Origin: Asaccharospora irregularis DSM 2635
GTDB taxonomy: Bacteria; Bacillota; Clostridia; Peptostreptococcales; Peptostreptococcaceae
DNA: 42,753 bases
NCBI RefSeq assembly: GCF_900129815.1
Contig: NZ_FQWX01000017.1
Location: 1 to 42,753, forward strand
Reading direction: 5' to 3'
Part shown: positions 1 through 8,682 of the stretch, in pieces
How positions within the stretch are numbered: the first letter of the stretch is position 1
Layout of the letters: every line of letters begins with the position of its first letter
Translations under genes and position numbers: made by a program
Notes under the pieces: model-generated
What the model saw: only the letters and a program-made list of their open reading frames with translations
Told to the model about the DNA's origin: nothing
Databases searched by the model: none

Positions 1-1
1 C

Positions 2-193
2 CCTGTTTTGCTTAATTATTATAAAAATAATATGAATGGTAAAAGCAAAAAAGTTGGACTAGTTGCCATTATGCATAAGCTAATGAACTATATTTTTTCT
101 GTGCTACGCAACCAAAAACCATATGAAGTACGTAACCCTAAATTGCACTGTAAGATGTATCTAGAAAACAAAAGTCTACCTAATATAGCCTAA
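2..193 (+). CDS. IS110-family transposase, C-terminal fragment (5' end outside window)
   Basis: The reading frame is open from the left edge, with PVLLNYYKN preceding the first possible start, so this is the 3' end of a longer gene. The segment KSKKVGLVAIMHKLMNYIFS followed by VLRNQKPYE matches the C-terminal end of IS110/IS116/IS902 transposases, where a basic KVALVAxMRKLL helix precedes the stop. These enzymes are DEDD recombinases that can use a bridge RNA. The catalytic parts lie outside the window, so I cannot tell whether the copy is intact. No clear inverted repeat follows the stop, as is usual for this family. Confidence 0.75.
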   Translation, partial: PVLLNYYKNNMNGKSKKVGLVAIMHKLMNYIFSVLRNQKPYEVRNPKLHCKMYLENKSLPNIA

Positions 194-223
194 CGGCTAA
201 TATGAACTATTTTTCCATATAAG

Positions 224-251
224 CCATCAAAAATTCGTGTATATTTGATGG
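224..251 (+). terminator. Hairpin after the IS110 transposase stop
   Basis: An 8-bp perfect stem, CCATCAAA/TTTGATGG, has a 12-nt loop and is followed by TTTATTTGC. It lies 30 bp after the transposase stop. It is a plausible weak terminator, or structure inside the non-coding end of the element. The rest of the gap to 364 shows nothing recognisable. Confidence 0.4.
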
Positions 252-364
252 TTTATTTGCTATACGAAAAAACATAATTATAAAATATTTTTAAAAACTG
301 TTGACTTTAACTAGCTGGTCTATATTTTATAAGACACCCTCTTAAAACACCTAAAGATTTCTTT

Positions 365-1210
365 TTATCTATTCTTACCTTTTCTTAAGTAAAGATTGCT
401 AAAATATAGCCTTGCATTCACCTCATAACCTATAATAATCGCCCAGCTACTTATATAAAGCCAGGTCATAAGAATTATTATCTCGCCTATACTTCCATAT
501 ATAATTTCATAATTTGAGTATCTATTTGTATAGTATGAATATAAAAGAGACACTAAAATCCAAACAAAAGTAGCTATTATAGCCCCAGGAATCGCCTCTC
601 TAGCTGTAATTTTTTTGTTCGGAGTATACTTATATAAACTCACCAAAATTATTACTACTGTGAATATCCCGATTGTATACCTGCATATATCCCAAACTTT
701 TATAAATATATTGTTTAGCCCTAAATAAGTAAATATAAAGTATCCTATTTTTTCTCCGTATATTAAAAACACCATCGATGAAAAAATTAATGCTAAAAGA
801 ATTATTGTAAATAGAAAAGCTATTATTAGTACTTTTAAAAAAGACCTTGTTTCATTTATTTTATATGATTTATTAATACCCTTTATAAGAGATTTAACCG
901 CTCTTGATGATGTCCATATAGTAAGAAAAAAACTCATAATTATAAGTCCTAAACTTCTATTCTCCATTGCAGAATTCATTATTAAACTTATAATATTAAA
1001 TGCACTTTCTGGCATTATGCTCCTCAATATATTTATGTATTTATTTAGATGAAATATTGGTATGTACACTACTATACTTATAGTGAACATCGAGAATGGA
1101 AAAATAGATAGTAATAAATAAAAAGATATTTCTGCTGCCTTTGAACTTAACTCACTATAGTTTGAATTTTTTATCACATTTAAGATAAAATTTTTATCTA
1201 TATTACCCAA
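365..1210 (-). CDS. YihY/BrkB family membrane protein
   Basis: An integral membrane protein of 281 residues with about six hydrophobic segments. The family has been called 'ribonuclease BN', but that activity belongs to another protein and the function here is unknown. Family features are AAEISFYLLLSIFPF near residue 25, the WTSSRAVKSLIKGINKSY block near residue 105, and PGAIIATFVWILVSLLYSYY followed by YGSIGEIIILMTWLYIS towards the C-terminus. The length is typical. The start is TTG, set by GGAGGT seven bases upstream; no ATG fits better. It stands alone on the minus strand, 120 bp from the next gene. Confidence 0.88.
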   Translation of the reverse strand: MGNIDKNFILNVIKNSNYSELSSKAAEISFYLLLSIFPFSMFTISIVVYIPIFHLNKYINILRSIMPESAFNIISLIMNSAMENRSLGLIIMSFFLTIWTSSRAVKSLIKGINKSYKINETRSFLKVLIIAFLFTIILLALIFSSMVFLIYGEKIGYFIFTYLGLNNIFIKVWDICRYTIGIFTVVIILVSLYKYTPNKKITAREAIPGAIIATFVWILVSLLYSYYTNRYSNYEIIYGSIGEIIILMTWLYISSWAIIIGYEVNARLYFSNLYLRKGKNR

Positions 1211-1330
1211 CAGTCCTACCTCCCTATACTAAATATCAATATCTTCTATAAAATACTCTATTTTCCCTTCCAAGATTATATTATACTAAAATAAAGCTTT
1301 AAATTATATATTATTTTAAGATAAAAACTA

Positions 1331-2152
1331 TTAGTTCACTATGTATATATCAATGTTACGTCTACCCCAATTATATACTTGCGATTCATTTCCCATAAAA
1401 ATATCTATCTTATTTCCTTTTATCGCCCCTCCACAATCTTCTGCAACAAACGTCATCCCAAATTTAGGAATGTATACCTTTGTACCATATGGTATTACCC
1501 TTGGATCAACAGCAATTACTCCCCATCTAGGTTTTGTTCCTGTAGATGTTATAGTATCTCCTGAATAAGCAGTGGCTACCACATTCATATGTCTTTTACC
1601 TTTTTGTATACTACTCCCCCTACCTGATGAAGTTCCCCTAGATGCAACTATCAACTCTTCATTTATTCCTTTTTTAACTACCTTGTCAACAGGCTGTTTT
1701 AAAATAGACTCTTTTTTCTTAGTTTTTTCAACTAACTTCCCATTATAATAAGTTAATTCATATTCTGTTTCTTTTTCCCCAAGCTTCCCTTCTGTCTCAA
1801 CCTTTGTATTTCCTTTAAGTAATTTTTTGTCTTCTACTAATTTTACCTTAAATGGTATATCTGTATACTCTGACTCTTTCTTTTTAGTTACATCTATAAC
1901 TGAAATTTTCATATAATCCTTTACCTCTGTGTTTAAGCTAGGTTTTATTATATCATCATTGTCATATTTAACTCCTTCAGACTCAAGTAAGTCCTTAACT
2001 GTTCTTTTAAACGTCGAAACCTTTTTTTCCTCTCCTCTAACAATCAAACTTACCTGTTCTTTATTTAATATCCAGTATCCACTAAGAGATACTATTAATA
2101 TAAAGACCGAAGATAATAGTGCTATTATAGTTTTCTTTTCATTAAAATTCAT
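1331..2152 (-). CDS. Secreted/anchored cell-wall protein with DUF348, G5-like and 3D domains (YabE-like)
   Basis: The N-terminal signal-anchor helix (about residues 8-28) is followed by a DUF348 ubiquitin-like repeat (QVSLIVRGEEKKVSTFKRTV), a G5-like segment near 95-150 and a C-terminal 3D domain from about residue 190. The 3D domain carries the three conserved aspartates in AVDPRVIP, AEDCGGAIKG and KIDIFM. It is the barrel found in MltA and in clostridial and bacillar Rpf/YabE-like proteins, which cut or bind peptidoglycan. The order DUF348-G5-3D is that of YabE, but only one DUF348 copy is seen, so this is a short form. RBS AGGGGG precedes the ATG. Its substrate is not shown directly. Confidence 0.87.
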   Translation of the reverse strand: MNFNEKKTIIALLSSVFILIVSLSGYWILNKEQVSLIVRGEEKKVSTFKRTVKDLLESEGVKYDNDDIIKPSLNTEVKDYMKISVIDVTKKKESEYTDIPFKVKLVEDKKLLKGNTKVETEGKLGEKETEYELTYYNGKLVEKTKKKESILKQPVDKVVKKGINEELIVASRGTSSGRGSSIQKGKRHMNVVATAYSGDTITSTGTKPRWGVIAVDPRVIPYGTKVYIPKFGMTFVAEDCGGAIKGNKIDIFMGNESQVYNWGRRNIDIYIVN

Positions 2153-2340
2153 GGTATTTCCCCCTATTAAATAATTCTATTTTTCACTTCTAAAAATATT
2201 AATCTATTAACTTTTTTGAAATATAATTTACTAAAACTTTTATTTATTTGTATATATATATTAGGTTTGTTTTTAAAATATGTAACTAAATTGTAACTTT
2301 CTATACTCAATCTATTACTCCTTTAAATTAAAAACAAAAA

Positions 2341-2368
2341 ATCATCTCAACCCTTAAGTTAAGATGAC
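2341..2368 (-). terminator. Intrinsic terminator of the alpha/beta hydrolase gene
   Basis: The imperfect 10-bp stem TCATCTCAAC/GTTAAGATGA lies 8 bp past the hydrolase stop on the minus strand and is followed there by TTTTTTGTTTTTAATTT. Confidence 0.75.
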
Positions 2369-2375
2369 TCTTATT

Positions 2376-3314
2376 CTATCTTTTATTAATTTGATTTAGC
2401 CAATTTATTATATCCATTGTTACTTGATCTCTATTAATTTCATTTAACATTTCATGTCTTCCATCTTTGTATAATTTATATGATAGATTTTTTACTCCCA
2501 ATCTTTTATACCTATCTTTTAGATTTAAAACCCCCTTGCCATTTCTGCCTACAGGATCTTTATCTCCCGACATTATGTATATAGGAAGGTCTAGAGGTAC
2601 TTTCTTTAGATTATCCCTATTTTCTATTATCTTTAATCCATTTATTAAGTCATGAAAAAATCCCGCAGTAAATACTCCTCCACAAAATTCATCATTTATG
2701 TATTTATCAACTTCTTGTTCATCTCTGCTCAACCAATCAAACTCCGTTCTCGCAGGTTTAAATTTTTTGTTGTTACCTCCAAATATAAGTCTATCTAGTT
2801 TTCTACTTTTTGCCCTCCTACCATGCTTTTTTACCTCTCTTTTAGCTATCTTCTCAGCTATATTAAGTATGGGACCACGATCTCCATTAGAACCTGATAG
2901 TATTAGACCATCTATTTTGTATCCATATTCCATTATATAATTTTGACTAACAAATGATCCCATACTATGCCCAAACAGGTATATAGGCAAGCCTTTATTT
3001 TCTTGTTTTATTATATCTGTAAGTTTACTTATATCCATTAGCAAACATTTAAATCCATCCTTTTCTGCCAAATGGCCTACATTATTTAATGTATTGGCTG
3101 TCTTACCATGACCTCTATGATCATTTATATATACTTTATATCCATTTTGGGTTAATTCTTCAGCAAATCTCTCATATCTTTTGGCTGTCTCAGCCATTCC
3201 ATGAGCTATTTGCACTATTCCTTTAATCTCTAAATTACTATCTTCAGATTCCCATTTATATGTGTATATATCTAAATCTTCTTCCCCTTTAAAAACAAAG
3301 TTTGTACACTTCAT
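2376..3314 (-). CDS. Alpha/beta hydrolase, monoacylglycerol lipase/lysophospholipase type (Hydrolase_4)
   Basis: A 312-residue cytoplasmic serine hydrolase of the PldB/monoglyceride-lipase group. The nucleophile elbow GHSMGS places Ser at residue 117. AHGM near residue 38 supplies the oxyanion hole, IMSGDKDPVG holds the acid and DGRHEMLNE the catalytic histidine. There is no signal peptide. Members release fatty acids from monoacylglycerols or lysophospholipids, but the substrate cannot be read from sequence. It is a single gene with its own terminator; ATG follows a GGAGG-like RBS. Confidence 0.87.
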   Translation of the reverse strand: MKCTNFVFKGEEDLDIYTYKWESEDSNLEIKGIVQIAHGMAETAKRYERFAEELTQNGYKVYINDHRGHGKTANTLNNVGHLAEKDGFKCLLMDISKLTDIIKQENKGLPIYLFGHSMGSFVSQNYIMEYGYKIDGLILSGSNGDRGPILNIAEKIAKREVKKHGRRAKSRKLDRLIFGGNNKKFKPARTEFDWLSRDEQEVDKYINDEFCGGVFTAGFFHDLINGLKIIENRDNLKKVPLDLPIYIMSGDKDPVGRNGKGVLNLKDRYKRLGVKNLSYKLYKDGRHEMLNEINRDQVTMDIINWLNQINKR

Positions 3315-3419
3315 TATACTCCTCCTATTTTATAGATCCTTTAAATTTATTAAGTATAAGCAAATTATAATTAATCTTAAGCTGCGAATAATATTGTTAA
3401 ATTTATTATATCAAATAGA

Positions 3420-4130
3420 CTATCCAACTACCCAGTAATTTCTAGGAGCTTCATCTTGTCTTATAGGTAAAAACTCGTACCCTTCATCAATTAGATATTT
3501 TAGTACAGCTTCTAATGCCTGTACCGTCTGCTTTTTTTCGTGCATCAGTATTACTATATTCTCTTTGTTCTTTGAATTGACTTTAATATTGTCTATAATT
3601 TTATCTGATGTGACCTTCCAATCCTGTGTATCTATTGTCCAATCCCATATTTTGTAGTTTGCCTCTACCAAAGTCTCATAACTCTTCTCTGGCATGTATG
3701 GTTTACTTCCATAGGGTAATCTTACTAGTTTTGTATCCTTTCCTGTAATTTCATGAAAAGTTTTATTGTTAGCATCAAATTCTTCTTTTGCTGATGTGTC
3801 TTCCTCATATAGCTTATTGATATCATGAGAAACACTATGCAAACCTGCTGAATGTCCACAATCGATTATATTTCTTACCTGTTGAGGATATAACCTCATA
3901 TTCCTATCTATCATAAAAAAAGTTGCTTTTACGTTATATTTATTTAATATATTTAAAAGTTCATCTGTATGCTTACTAGGTCCATCATCTATAGTTATAT
4001 ATGCAATTTTATTACACGATTTTTTTGAATAAACTTGGTTTGTATGAGCACATGCAGTTTTTTGAAACGTCAATATAGATACTATTATTAAAAAAGTAGG
4101 TATTATAAATGTCTTTAATCTTTTTATCAT
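3420..4130 (-). CDS. Secreted polysaccharide deacetylase (NodB fold)
   Basis: This 236-residue protein has an N-terminal signal peptide or anchor (about residues 5-27). The NodB motifs are complete: TIDDGP (motif 1), HSVSHD with both metal-binding histidines (motif 2), RLPYGSK (motif 3), WDWTIDTQDW (motif 4) and ILMHEKK (motif 5). Such enzymes remove acetyl groups from N-acetylglucosamine or N-acetylmuramic acid in peptidoglycan, giving lysozyme resistance or cortex lactam. Which sugar is acted on here is not visible. GGAGGA sits eight bases before ATG. A second, unrelated-length NodB protein lies at 19730. Confidence 0.9.
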   Translation of the reverse strand: MIKRLKTFIIPTFLIIVSILTFQKTACAHTNQVYSKKSCNKIAYITIDDGPSKHTDELLNILNKYNVKATFFMIDRNMRLYPQQVRNIIDCGHSAGLHSVSHDINKLYEEDTSAKEEFDANNKTFHEITGKDTKLVRLPYGSKPYMPEKSYETLVEANYKIWDWTIDTQDWKVTSDKIIDNIKVNSKNKENIVILMHEKKQTVQALEAVLKYLIDEGYEFLPIRQDEAPRNYWVVG

Positions 4131-4277
4131 ATTCTGTCCTCCATAGTCTGCTATAAAAATTAGTTATATATCTATTCTTACACTTTATCCTCATACTATT
4201 AGTAATTTTATTTTTTTTATTTATTATTTATATTAATCCTTTTATTTTTTGTTATTTATGGATAATATTGAATATAA

Positions 4278-4298
4278 TTTCCTATGCATTATAAAAAG
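4278..4298 (-). repeat. Dispersed terminator-tail element, copy 1
   Basis: On the minus strand the terminator of the permease gene runs into TTTTTATAATGCATAGGAAA and then TTATATTC. The same arrangement recurs at 17561, 22963, 27399 and 30976. Confidence 0.55.
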
Positions 4299-4330
4299 AG
4301 CTGTCACAATATTTTTAGTGTGACAGCTCT
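4297..4330 (-). terminator. Intrinsic terminator of the amino-acid permease gene
   Basis: A perfect 12-bp stem, AGAGCTGTCACA/TGTGACAGCTCT, has a 10-nt loop and is followed on the minus strand by TTTTTATAA. It lies 24 bp past the permease stop. Confidence 0.92.
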
Positions 4331-4353
4331 TGCTATTTTAATTATCTTTATTC

Positions 4354-5679
4354 TTATTTAACTTTCTTAGACATAGCATTATAAACTGGTAATCCTATTA
4401 ATGTTACTATTATTCCTCCTACAGATATAAGGCTACTCTTCATTCCTGCAAAGAATAATTGGTTGATTAAAACAAATGATCCACTAAATATAGCTAATAG
4501 TGGTATTACTGGATATAAAGGTACTCTATAAGGTCTCTCTAAATCAGGTTTTTCTTTTCTTAATTTCATAACTCCCATAAATGTTAAGATATAGAATATC
4601 CAAGCTGCAAATACTGATAAATCAGTTAATAAGTTGAATTGTCCTGATAAAGCATATAATGATCCTATTATACATACCAATAATATAGAGGCTGCTGGAA
4701 CTTGGGCTTTATTTAATTTTGATAGTTTTTTATATCCCGGTAAAGTTTTTTCACAAGCTAAAGTATAAGCAACTCTTGATCCTGTTAAAACGAAACCATT
4801 TAAAGCTCCAAACACTGATATTAGTATACCAACTGTTATGATTTTACCTCCAACTTCACCAAATATTATCTCAGCTACTGCAGCTGCAGGTGCTGAGAAT
4901 GTAGCTAATTCATTAGCTGGTAATACCCAAAGATAAGCTAAGTTTACTACAAAATATACAGCCATAACTAAAGACAAACCACCAACAATAGCCTTTGGTA
5001 AGTCTTTACCAGGATTTTTCATTTCTCCTGCTATAGCTCCAACGTTTATCCATCCATCATAAGCAAATAATATTGCTATTAATACTTGACCTACTGCACT
5101 TCCGAAATTCACATTTTCTGCAACCATCGGAGTTAGTATAGCGTTTTCCCCAGACCCTTTAATAAATCCGAATATCATTATTAGTATAAGTGGTATCAAC
5201 TTACAAACAGTCGCTACAGTTTGTATAGCCCCACCAGTCTTCGATCCTAATGTGTTTAAAAATGCTACTAGCATTATTACAGCTACTGCTATAGGTAATA
5301 ATAATCCAGGTTGTTCTATTAATGCAGTGGCTTGCTCTGCAAACACAACCGCAAGTGCCGCTACCATACCTGGGAAAAATAATACCGTTTGCATCCATCC
5401 AGTTAAGAATCCTAATTTTTCTCCATAGATTTCTTGGATATAAACCATCATACCACCAGTTTTTGGTATCGCTGCTGATACCTCAGCTGTTGTAAGTCCA
5501 GCTGCTATAGTTATAATTCCAGCTACTACCCATGCCATAATTCCTAATCCAGGAGCTCCTCCTGTTAATGAATATACTGCTTGAGGTTTAAAGAATACTC
5601 CTGCCCCTATAACCATACCAACAACTGTCGATAAAGCCGCAGATATTCCAAGCGTTTTTTGAAGTTCTTTATTTTCCAT
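4354..5679 (-). CDS. APC-family amino-acid permease, SteT/LAT-like exchanger
   Basis: A 441-residue protein with 12 predicted membrane helices. The first helix carries the substrate-binding glycine motif VVGMVIGAGVFF (about residues 18-30), followed by AGLTTAEVSAAIPKTGG. Together with FAYDGWINVGAIAGEMKNP in helix 6 this resembles the bacterial LAT/SteT subfamily, which swaps serine, threonine or other neutral amino acids. The true substrate is inferred only. AAGGAGAG precedes ATG. It is monocistronic, with a promoter-like sequence about 210 bp upstream and a strong terminator, so a leader of about 200 nt is expected. Confidence 0.88.
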   Translation of the reverse strand: MENKELQKTLGISAALSTVVGMVIGAGVFFKPQAVYSLTGGAPGLGIMAWVVAGIITIAAGLTTAEVSAAIPKTGGMMVYIQEIYGEKLGFLTGWMQTVLFFPGMVAALAVVFAEQATALIEQPGLLLPIAVAVIMLVAFLNTLGSKTGGAIQTVATVCKLIPLILIMIFGFIKGSGENAILTPMVAENVNFGSAVGQVLIAILFAYDGWINVGAIAGEMKNPGKDLPKAIVGGLSLVMAVYFVVNLAYLWVLPANELATFSAPAAAVAEIIFGEVGGKIITVGILISVFGALNGFVLTGSRVAYTLACEKTLPGYKKLSKLNKAQVPAASILLVCIIGSLYALSGQFNLLTDLSVFAAWIFYILTFMGVMKLRKEKPDLERPYRVPLYPVIPLLAIFSGSFVLINQLFFAGMKSSLISVGGIIVTLIGLPVYNAMSKKVK

Positions 5680-5815
5680 ACTCTCTCCTTAATATAAATT
5701 CATTTTTTTATAACATACAAGAAATTATATTATTTCAGTAAATTATATTCCCTAAATTTTTTGAATAAATAGATAATTTCTTATATATTCCCATAATAAT
5801 GTTTTAAAAGATCTC

Positions 5816-5831
5816 TTTACTCTAGAGTAAA
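5816..5831. promoter_or_regulatory. Perfect 16-bp palindrome in the permease leader
   Basis: TTTACTCTAGAGTAAA is self-complementary over all 16 bases. It lies about 60 nt downstream of the predicted transcription start of the permease gene and 137 bp before its start codon, a plausible repressor site. Confidence 0.4.
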
Positions 5832-5893
5832 TAAGCTAAGTTTAACCACTTTTTTGCAGTTTTATTAAGAAAATCTTTTTCATTACAAAATAT

Positions 5894-5921
5894 ATTATAG
5901 TACAATTTAGAGAAAATACAA
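5894..5921 (-). promoter_or_regulatory. Candidate sigma-A promoter of the permease gene
   Basis: On the minus strand TTGTAT (5916-5921) and TATAAT (5894-5899) are separated by 16 bp. Transcription would begin near 5887. Confidence 0.5.
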
Positions 5922-6306
5922 CCATTTTTTATTGTCTTTTATACCTTTTTTCGACCTTTTTTTCATTCTTGTGAATTTTATATTTTTTCATTTTTCAATA
6001 CCCTCTGATGAAATTAGCTAGTTAATAGAGATATCTATCAATTCTAAATATTCATTTTAAAAAATACTGTTCATATATATAAAAATTTTTTTACATTAGA
6101 ATTTTATATATTGTATACATTATCCTATATAGCTTATATTTTTTAAGTATATATCGATTAATACCTAAGTAATTACGGTATATAAAATATATCATCAATT
6201 TCAATATTTTTTTTGGATGTTTATGTTTTCTTTTGATGTATATATTTTAAATGATTATTAAAATAAAAGTTAGGTTCTACAATAACTTTTTTCTATATTT
6301 GCTTAT

Positions 6307-6954
6307 CTAAAACTTAAGATTATCGATAATATTATCTATTTTTTCACATGATTTTTCTATAGATTCTTTTCTCTGTTCATTGGTTGTACCAGTATCATCT
6401 ACTAACAACTCATCAAATTTTTTTATTCCTATAAACTTCATTATACTCTGTATATAGTTTACTCCTTTATCCATTAGAGGTTTTAGTGCCCAAGGTATAT
6501 TTCCTCCTGATGATTGTATATACACTACACTCCTATCAATATCATTTAAAATCCCCTCTGGTTTATCATTTTTAAATGTTATAGTTTTTCCATCTTGAAT
6601 AATGCAATCTATATATTCTTTGAGTGGAGCAGGAAAAGATAAATTCCACATAGGGGCTGCTATAACGTATACACTGGCCTCTACAAATTGATCACAAAGT
6701 TTTCTAATCTTGTCTATCTCTCTTCTATCTTTATCATCTAGTTTTTTTGCATCTTCTTCTTTTATTATACAGTTTCTATCCTCAAAGTACTGATATTCTA
6801 ATCTAGGTATATGATCCTTATATAAATCAACTTCTTCTAACTCAAAGTCTTTATTTTTTTCCAAGAACCTATTTATAAACTCTCTAGCAACAGTTTTACT
6901 AGATGATAAAGACTCTGGCTTAGAATTAACACTTATATATAATATTTTTTTCAT
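6307..6954 (-). CDS. FMN-dependent NADH-azoreductase-like flavoprotein
   Basis: A 215-residue flavodoxin-fold quinone/azo reductase of the AzoR/AcpD family. The N-terminal phosphate-binding strand and loop are KKILYISVNSKPESLSSSKT. The family signature APMWNLSFPAPLKEYIDCI (about residues 100-118) binds the FMN isoalloxazine, and YIQSSGG near residue 150 forms the third flavin loop. Such enzymes reduce quinones and azo compounds in two-electron steps and limit thiol and quinone stress. It is a single gene; TTGGAG precedes the ATG. Confidence 0.88.
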   Translation of the reverse strand: MKKILYISVNSKPESLSSSKTVAREFINRFLEKNKDFELEEVDLYKDHIPRLEYQYFEDRNCIIKEEDAKKLDDKDRREIDKIRKLCDQFVEASVYVIAAPMWNLSFPAPLKEYIDCIIQDGKTITFKNDKPEGILNDIDRSVVYIQSSGGNIPWALKPLMDKGVNYIQSIMKFIGIKKFDELLVDDTGTTNEQRKESIEKSCEKIDNIIDNLKF

Positions 6955-7281
6955 AATATCACTCCAAATTCAATATTTTATATTAATACTTCCCTTTTAT
7001 ACTAGTATTTCTCTTATTAAGCTTTTATATTCTCTAATTACTCTCTGATATATAATTTTGTTTTTTCTTATATTTTTTTAAATTTAGTTCATGTCGCCAA
7101 TAACTTCGTCAGTTGCTAATTTTTTTACTTACAACACCAGTATATTGAAATTTCTAAGTCGTATAAGTTATTGACTGTTTAAGATTAATTGTAATTTCCT
7201 TATACATAAAAAAGAGATATCTCTTTACGATTCAATCATTTAGAGATATCCCTTTATCCATGTTACAAACTTGTAGTTATG
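6955..7281. other. Intergenic region between nfnB and the azoreductase gene
   Basis: It holds the nfnB terminator (7213-7253). Nearby, TAATTTCCTTATACATAAAAAA next to that hairpin looks like a decayed copy of the dispersed terminator-tail element. A short stem AACT/AGTT followed by a T-run at about 7100-7128 is weak. No ORF is supported. Confidence 0.5.
7213..7253 (-). terminator. Intrinsic terminator of nfnAB
   Basis: AGAGATATCTCTTTA pairs with TTAGAGATATCCCT with few mismatches, and the minus strand continues with TTTTTTATG. It lies about 30 bp after the nfnB stop. Confidence 0.75.
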
Positions 7282-8682
7282 TTAGCATTCTGACAAACTT
7301 TTTTGTTTTAAATATTCATCTATTGCCTCAGCAGCCTTTTTCCCAGCTCCCATGGCAGATATTACTGTAGCTGCACCTGTAACTGCATCTCCACCTGCAT
7401 AAACGCCCTCTTTTGAAGTTAAGCCTACTTCATCAGCTTCTATACATTTTCTCTTATTTACATCAAGTCCCTCTGTGTTTGATGTTATCATTGGGTTAGG
7501 GCTTGTTCCTAGAGACATTATAACTGTATCTACATCCATAACAAACTCAGATCCTTCTATTTCTATAGGTCTTCTTCTTCCTGATGAATCTGGTTCTCCT
7601 AGCTGCATCTTTACACATCTCATACCATTAACATCTCCATTTTCATCTACTAAGATTTCTACTGGATTAGTTAATATATCAAGTATTATACCCTCTTCTT
7701 TTGCATGATGTACTTCCTCTACCCTAGCTGGTAATTCAGCTTCACTTCTTCTATATACTATATGAGTTTCTGCACCTAATCTTAAGGCTGTTCTTGCAGC
7801 ATCCATGGCAACATTTCCTCCACCTACTACCGCAACTTTTTTACCTAATCTTACAGGTGTATCATAACCTTCTAAGTAAGCTTTCATTAAATTTATTCTT
7901 GTTAAAAATTCATTTGCTGAAAATACTCCATTTGCATTTTCACCTTTGATGCCCATAAATTTAGGTAATCCTGCTCCAGAACCAATAAATACTGCATCAA
8001 ATCCCTCTTCATTCATAAGCTCATCTATTTGTATAGTTTTACCTATGATTGCATTTGTTTCTATTTCAACACCTAATTCTTTTATATTATTTATTTCAGG
8101 TTTTACTACACCTTCTTTGGGAAGTCTAAACTCTGGTATACCATAAGTCAACACCCCACCTGGTTCATGCATAGCTTCAAATATAGTTACTTCATAGCCT
8201 TTTTTAGCTAAGTCTCCCGCACAAGCAAGACCTGCTGGGCCACTACCTATAACAGCTACTCTTTTACCATTTTTAGGTTCTCTATCAGATAAGTTTACCT
8301 TATTTTCTCTTGACCAATCTGCAACAAATCTCTCTAGTTTACCTATTGATAAAGCCTCACCCTTTATGCCAAGTACACATTTCCCTTCGCATTGGCTTTC
8401 TTGAGGACATACTCTTCCACATACAGCTGGCAAAGAACTGTTCTTAGCGATCTCTTTAGCAGCTCCTTCTATATCTCTTTCTTTTATTTTCTCTACAAAT
8501 TTAGGTATATTGATTTCTACAGGGCACCCTTCAACACATCTAGGTTTTTTGCACACTAGGCATCTACTAGATTCTAAAACAGCTTCTTCAAATGTATAAC
8601 CTAAGCATACCTCATCAAAGTTTGTAGCTCTCTTTTTTGGATCTTGCTCCTTAACTGGTACTCTAGACATTTTATTAGCCAT
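7282..8682 (-). CDS. nfnB: NfnB: GltD-like NADPH-dependent subunit of electron-bifurcating transhydrogenase
   Basis: A 466-residue protein of the glutamate-synthase small-subunit family. The N-terminal ferredoxin-like part has the cysteine clusters CLVCKKPRC...GCP (residues 41-54) and CGRVCPQESQCEGKC (about 88-102) for two [4Fe-4S] centres. Two dinucleotide-binding folds follow: GSGPAGLACAG (FAD) and VVGGGNVAMDAARTALRLG (NADPH). The gene alone could be called gltA, but its partner is an FNR-like subunit, and no GltB large subunit is present. This pairing is that of NfnAB, which couples NADH and reduced ferredoxin to NADP+ reduction. The ATG overlaps the nfnA stop (TAATG), with GGAGGTG upstream, so translation is coupled. 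Confidence 0.88.
   Translation of the reverse strand: MANKMSRVPVKEQDPKKRATNFDEVCLGYTFEEAVLESSRCLVCKKPRCVEGCPVEINIPKFVEKIKERDIEGAAKEIAKNSSLPAVCGRVCPQESQCEGKCVLGIKGEALSIGKLERFVADWSRENKVNLSDREPKNGKRVAVIGSGPAGLACAGDLAKKGYEVTIFEAMHEPGGVLTYGIPEFRLPKEGVVKPEINNIKELGVEIETNAIIGKTIQIDELMNEEGFDAVFIGSGAGLPKFMGIKGENANGVFSANEFLTRINLMKAYLEGYDTPVRLGKKVAVVGGGNVAMDAARTALRLGAETHIVYRRSEAELPARVEEVHHAKEEGIILDILTNPVEILVDENGDVNGMRCVKMQLGEPDSSGRRRPIEIEGSEFVMDVDTVIMSLGTSPNPMITSNTEGLDVNKRKCIEADEVGLTSKEGVYAGGDAVTGAATVISAMGAGKKAAEAIDEYLKQKSLSEC

Larger units (their letters stand above)
5680..6306. other. Long AT-rich intergenic region upstream of the permease
   Basis: This gap holds the promoter-like hexamers at 5894-5921 and a perfect 16-bp palindrome at 5816-5831. 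The rest is very AT-rich with poly-T and poly-A runs, no credible ORF and no riboswitch I recognise. The part from 6000 to 6306 lies downstream of the azoreductase gene and shows no clear terminator. Confidence 0.6.

Noticed and set aside
4012-4194. 60-residue minus-strand ORF overlapping the start of the first deacetylase gene
   Set aside because: It overlaps the signal-peptide region of a well-supported gene in another frame and has no family match or RBS.
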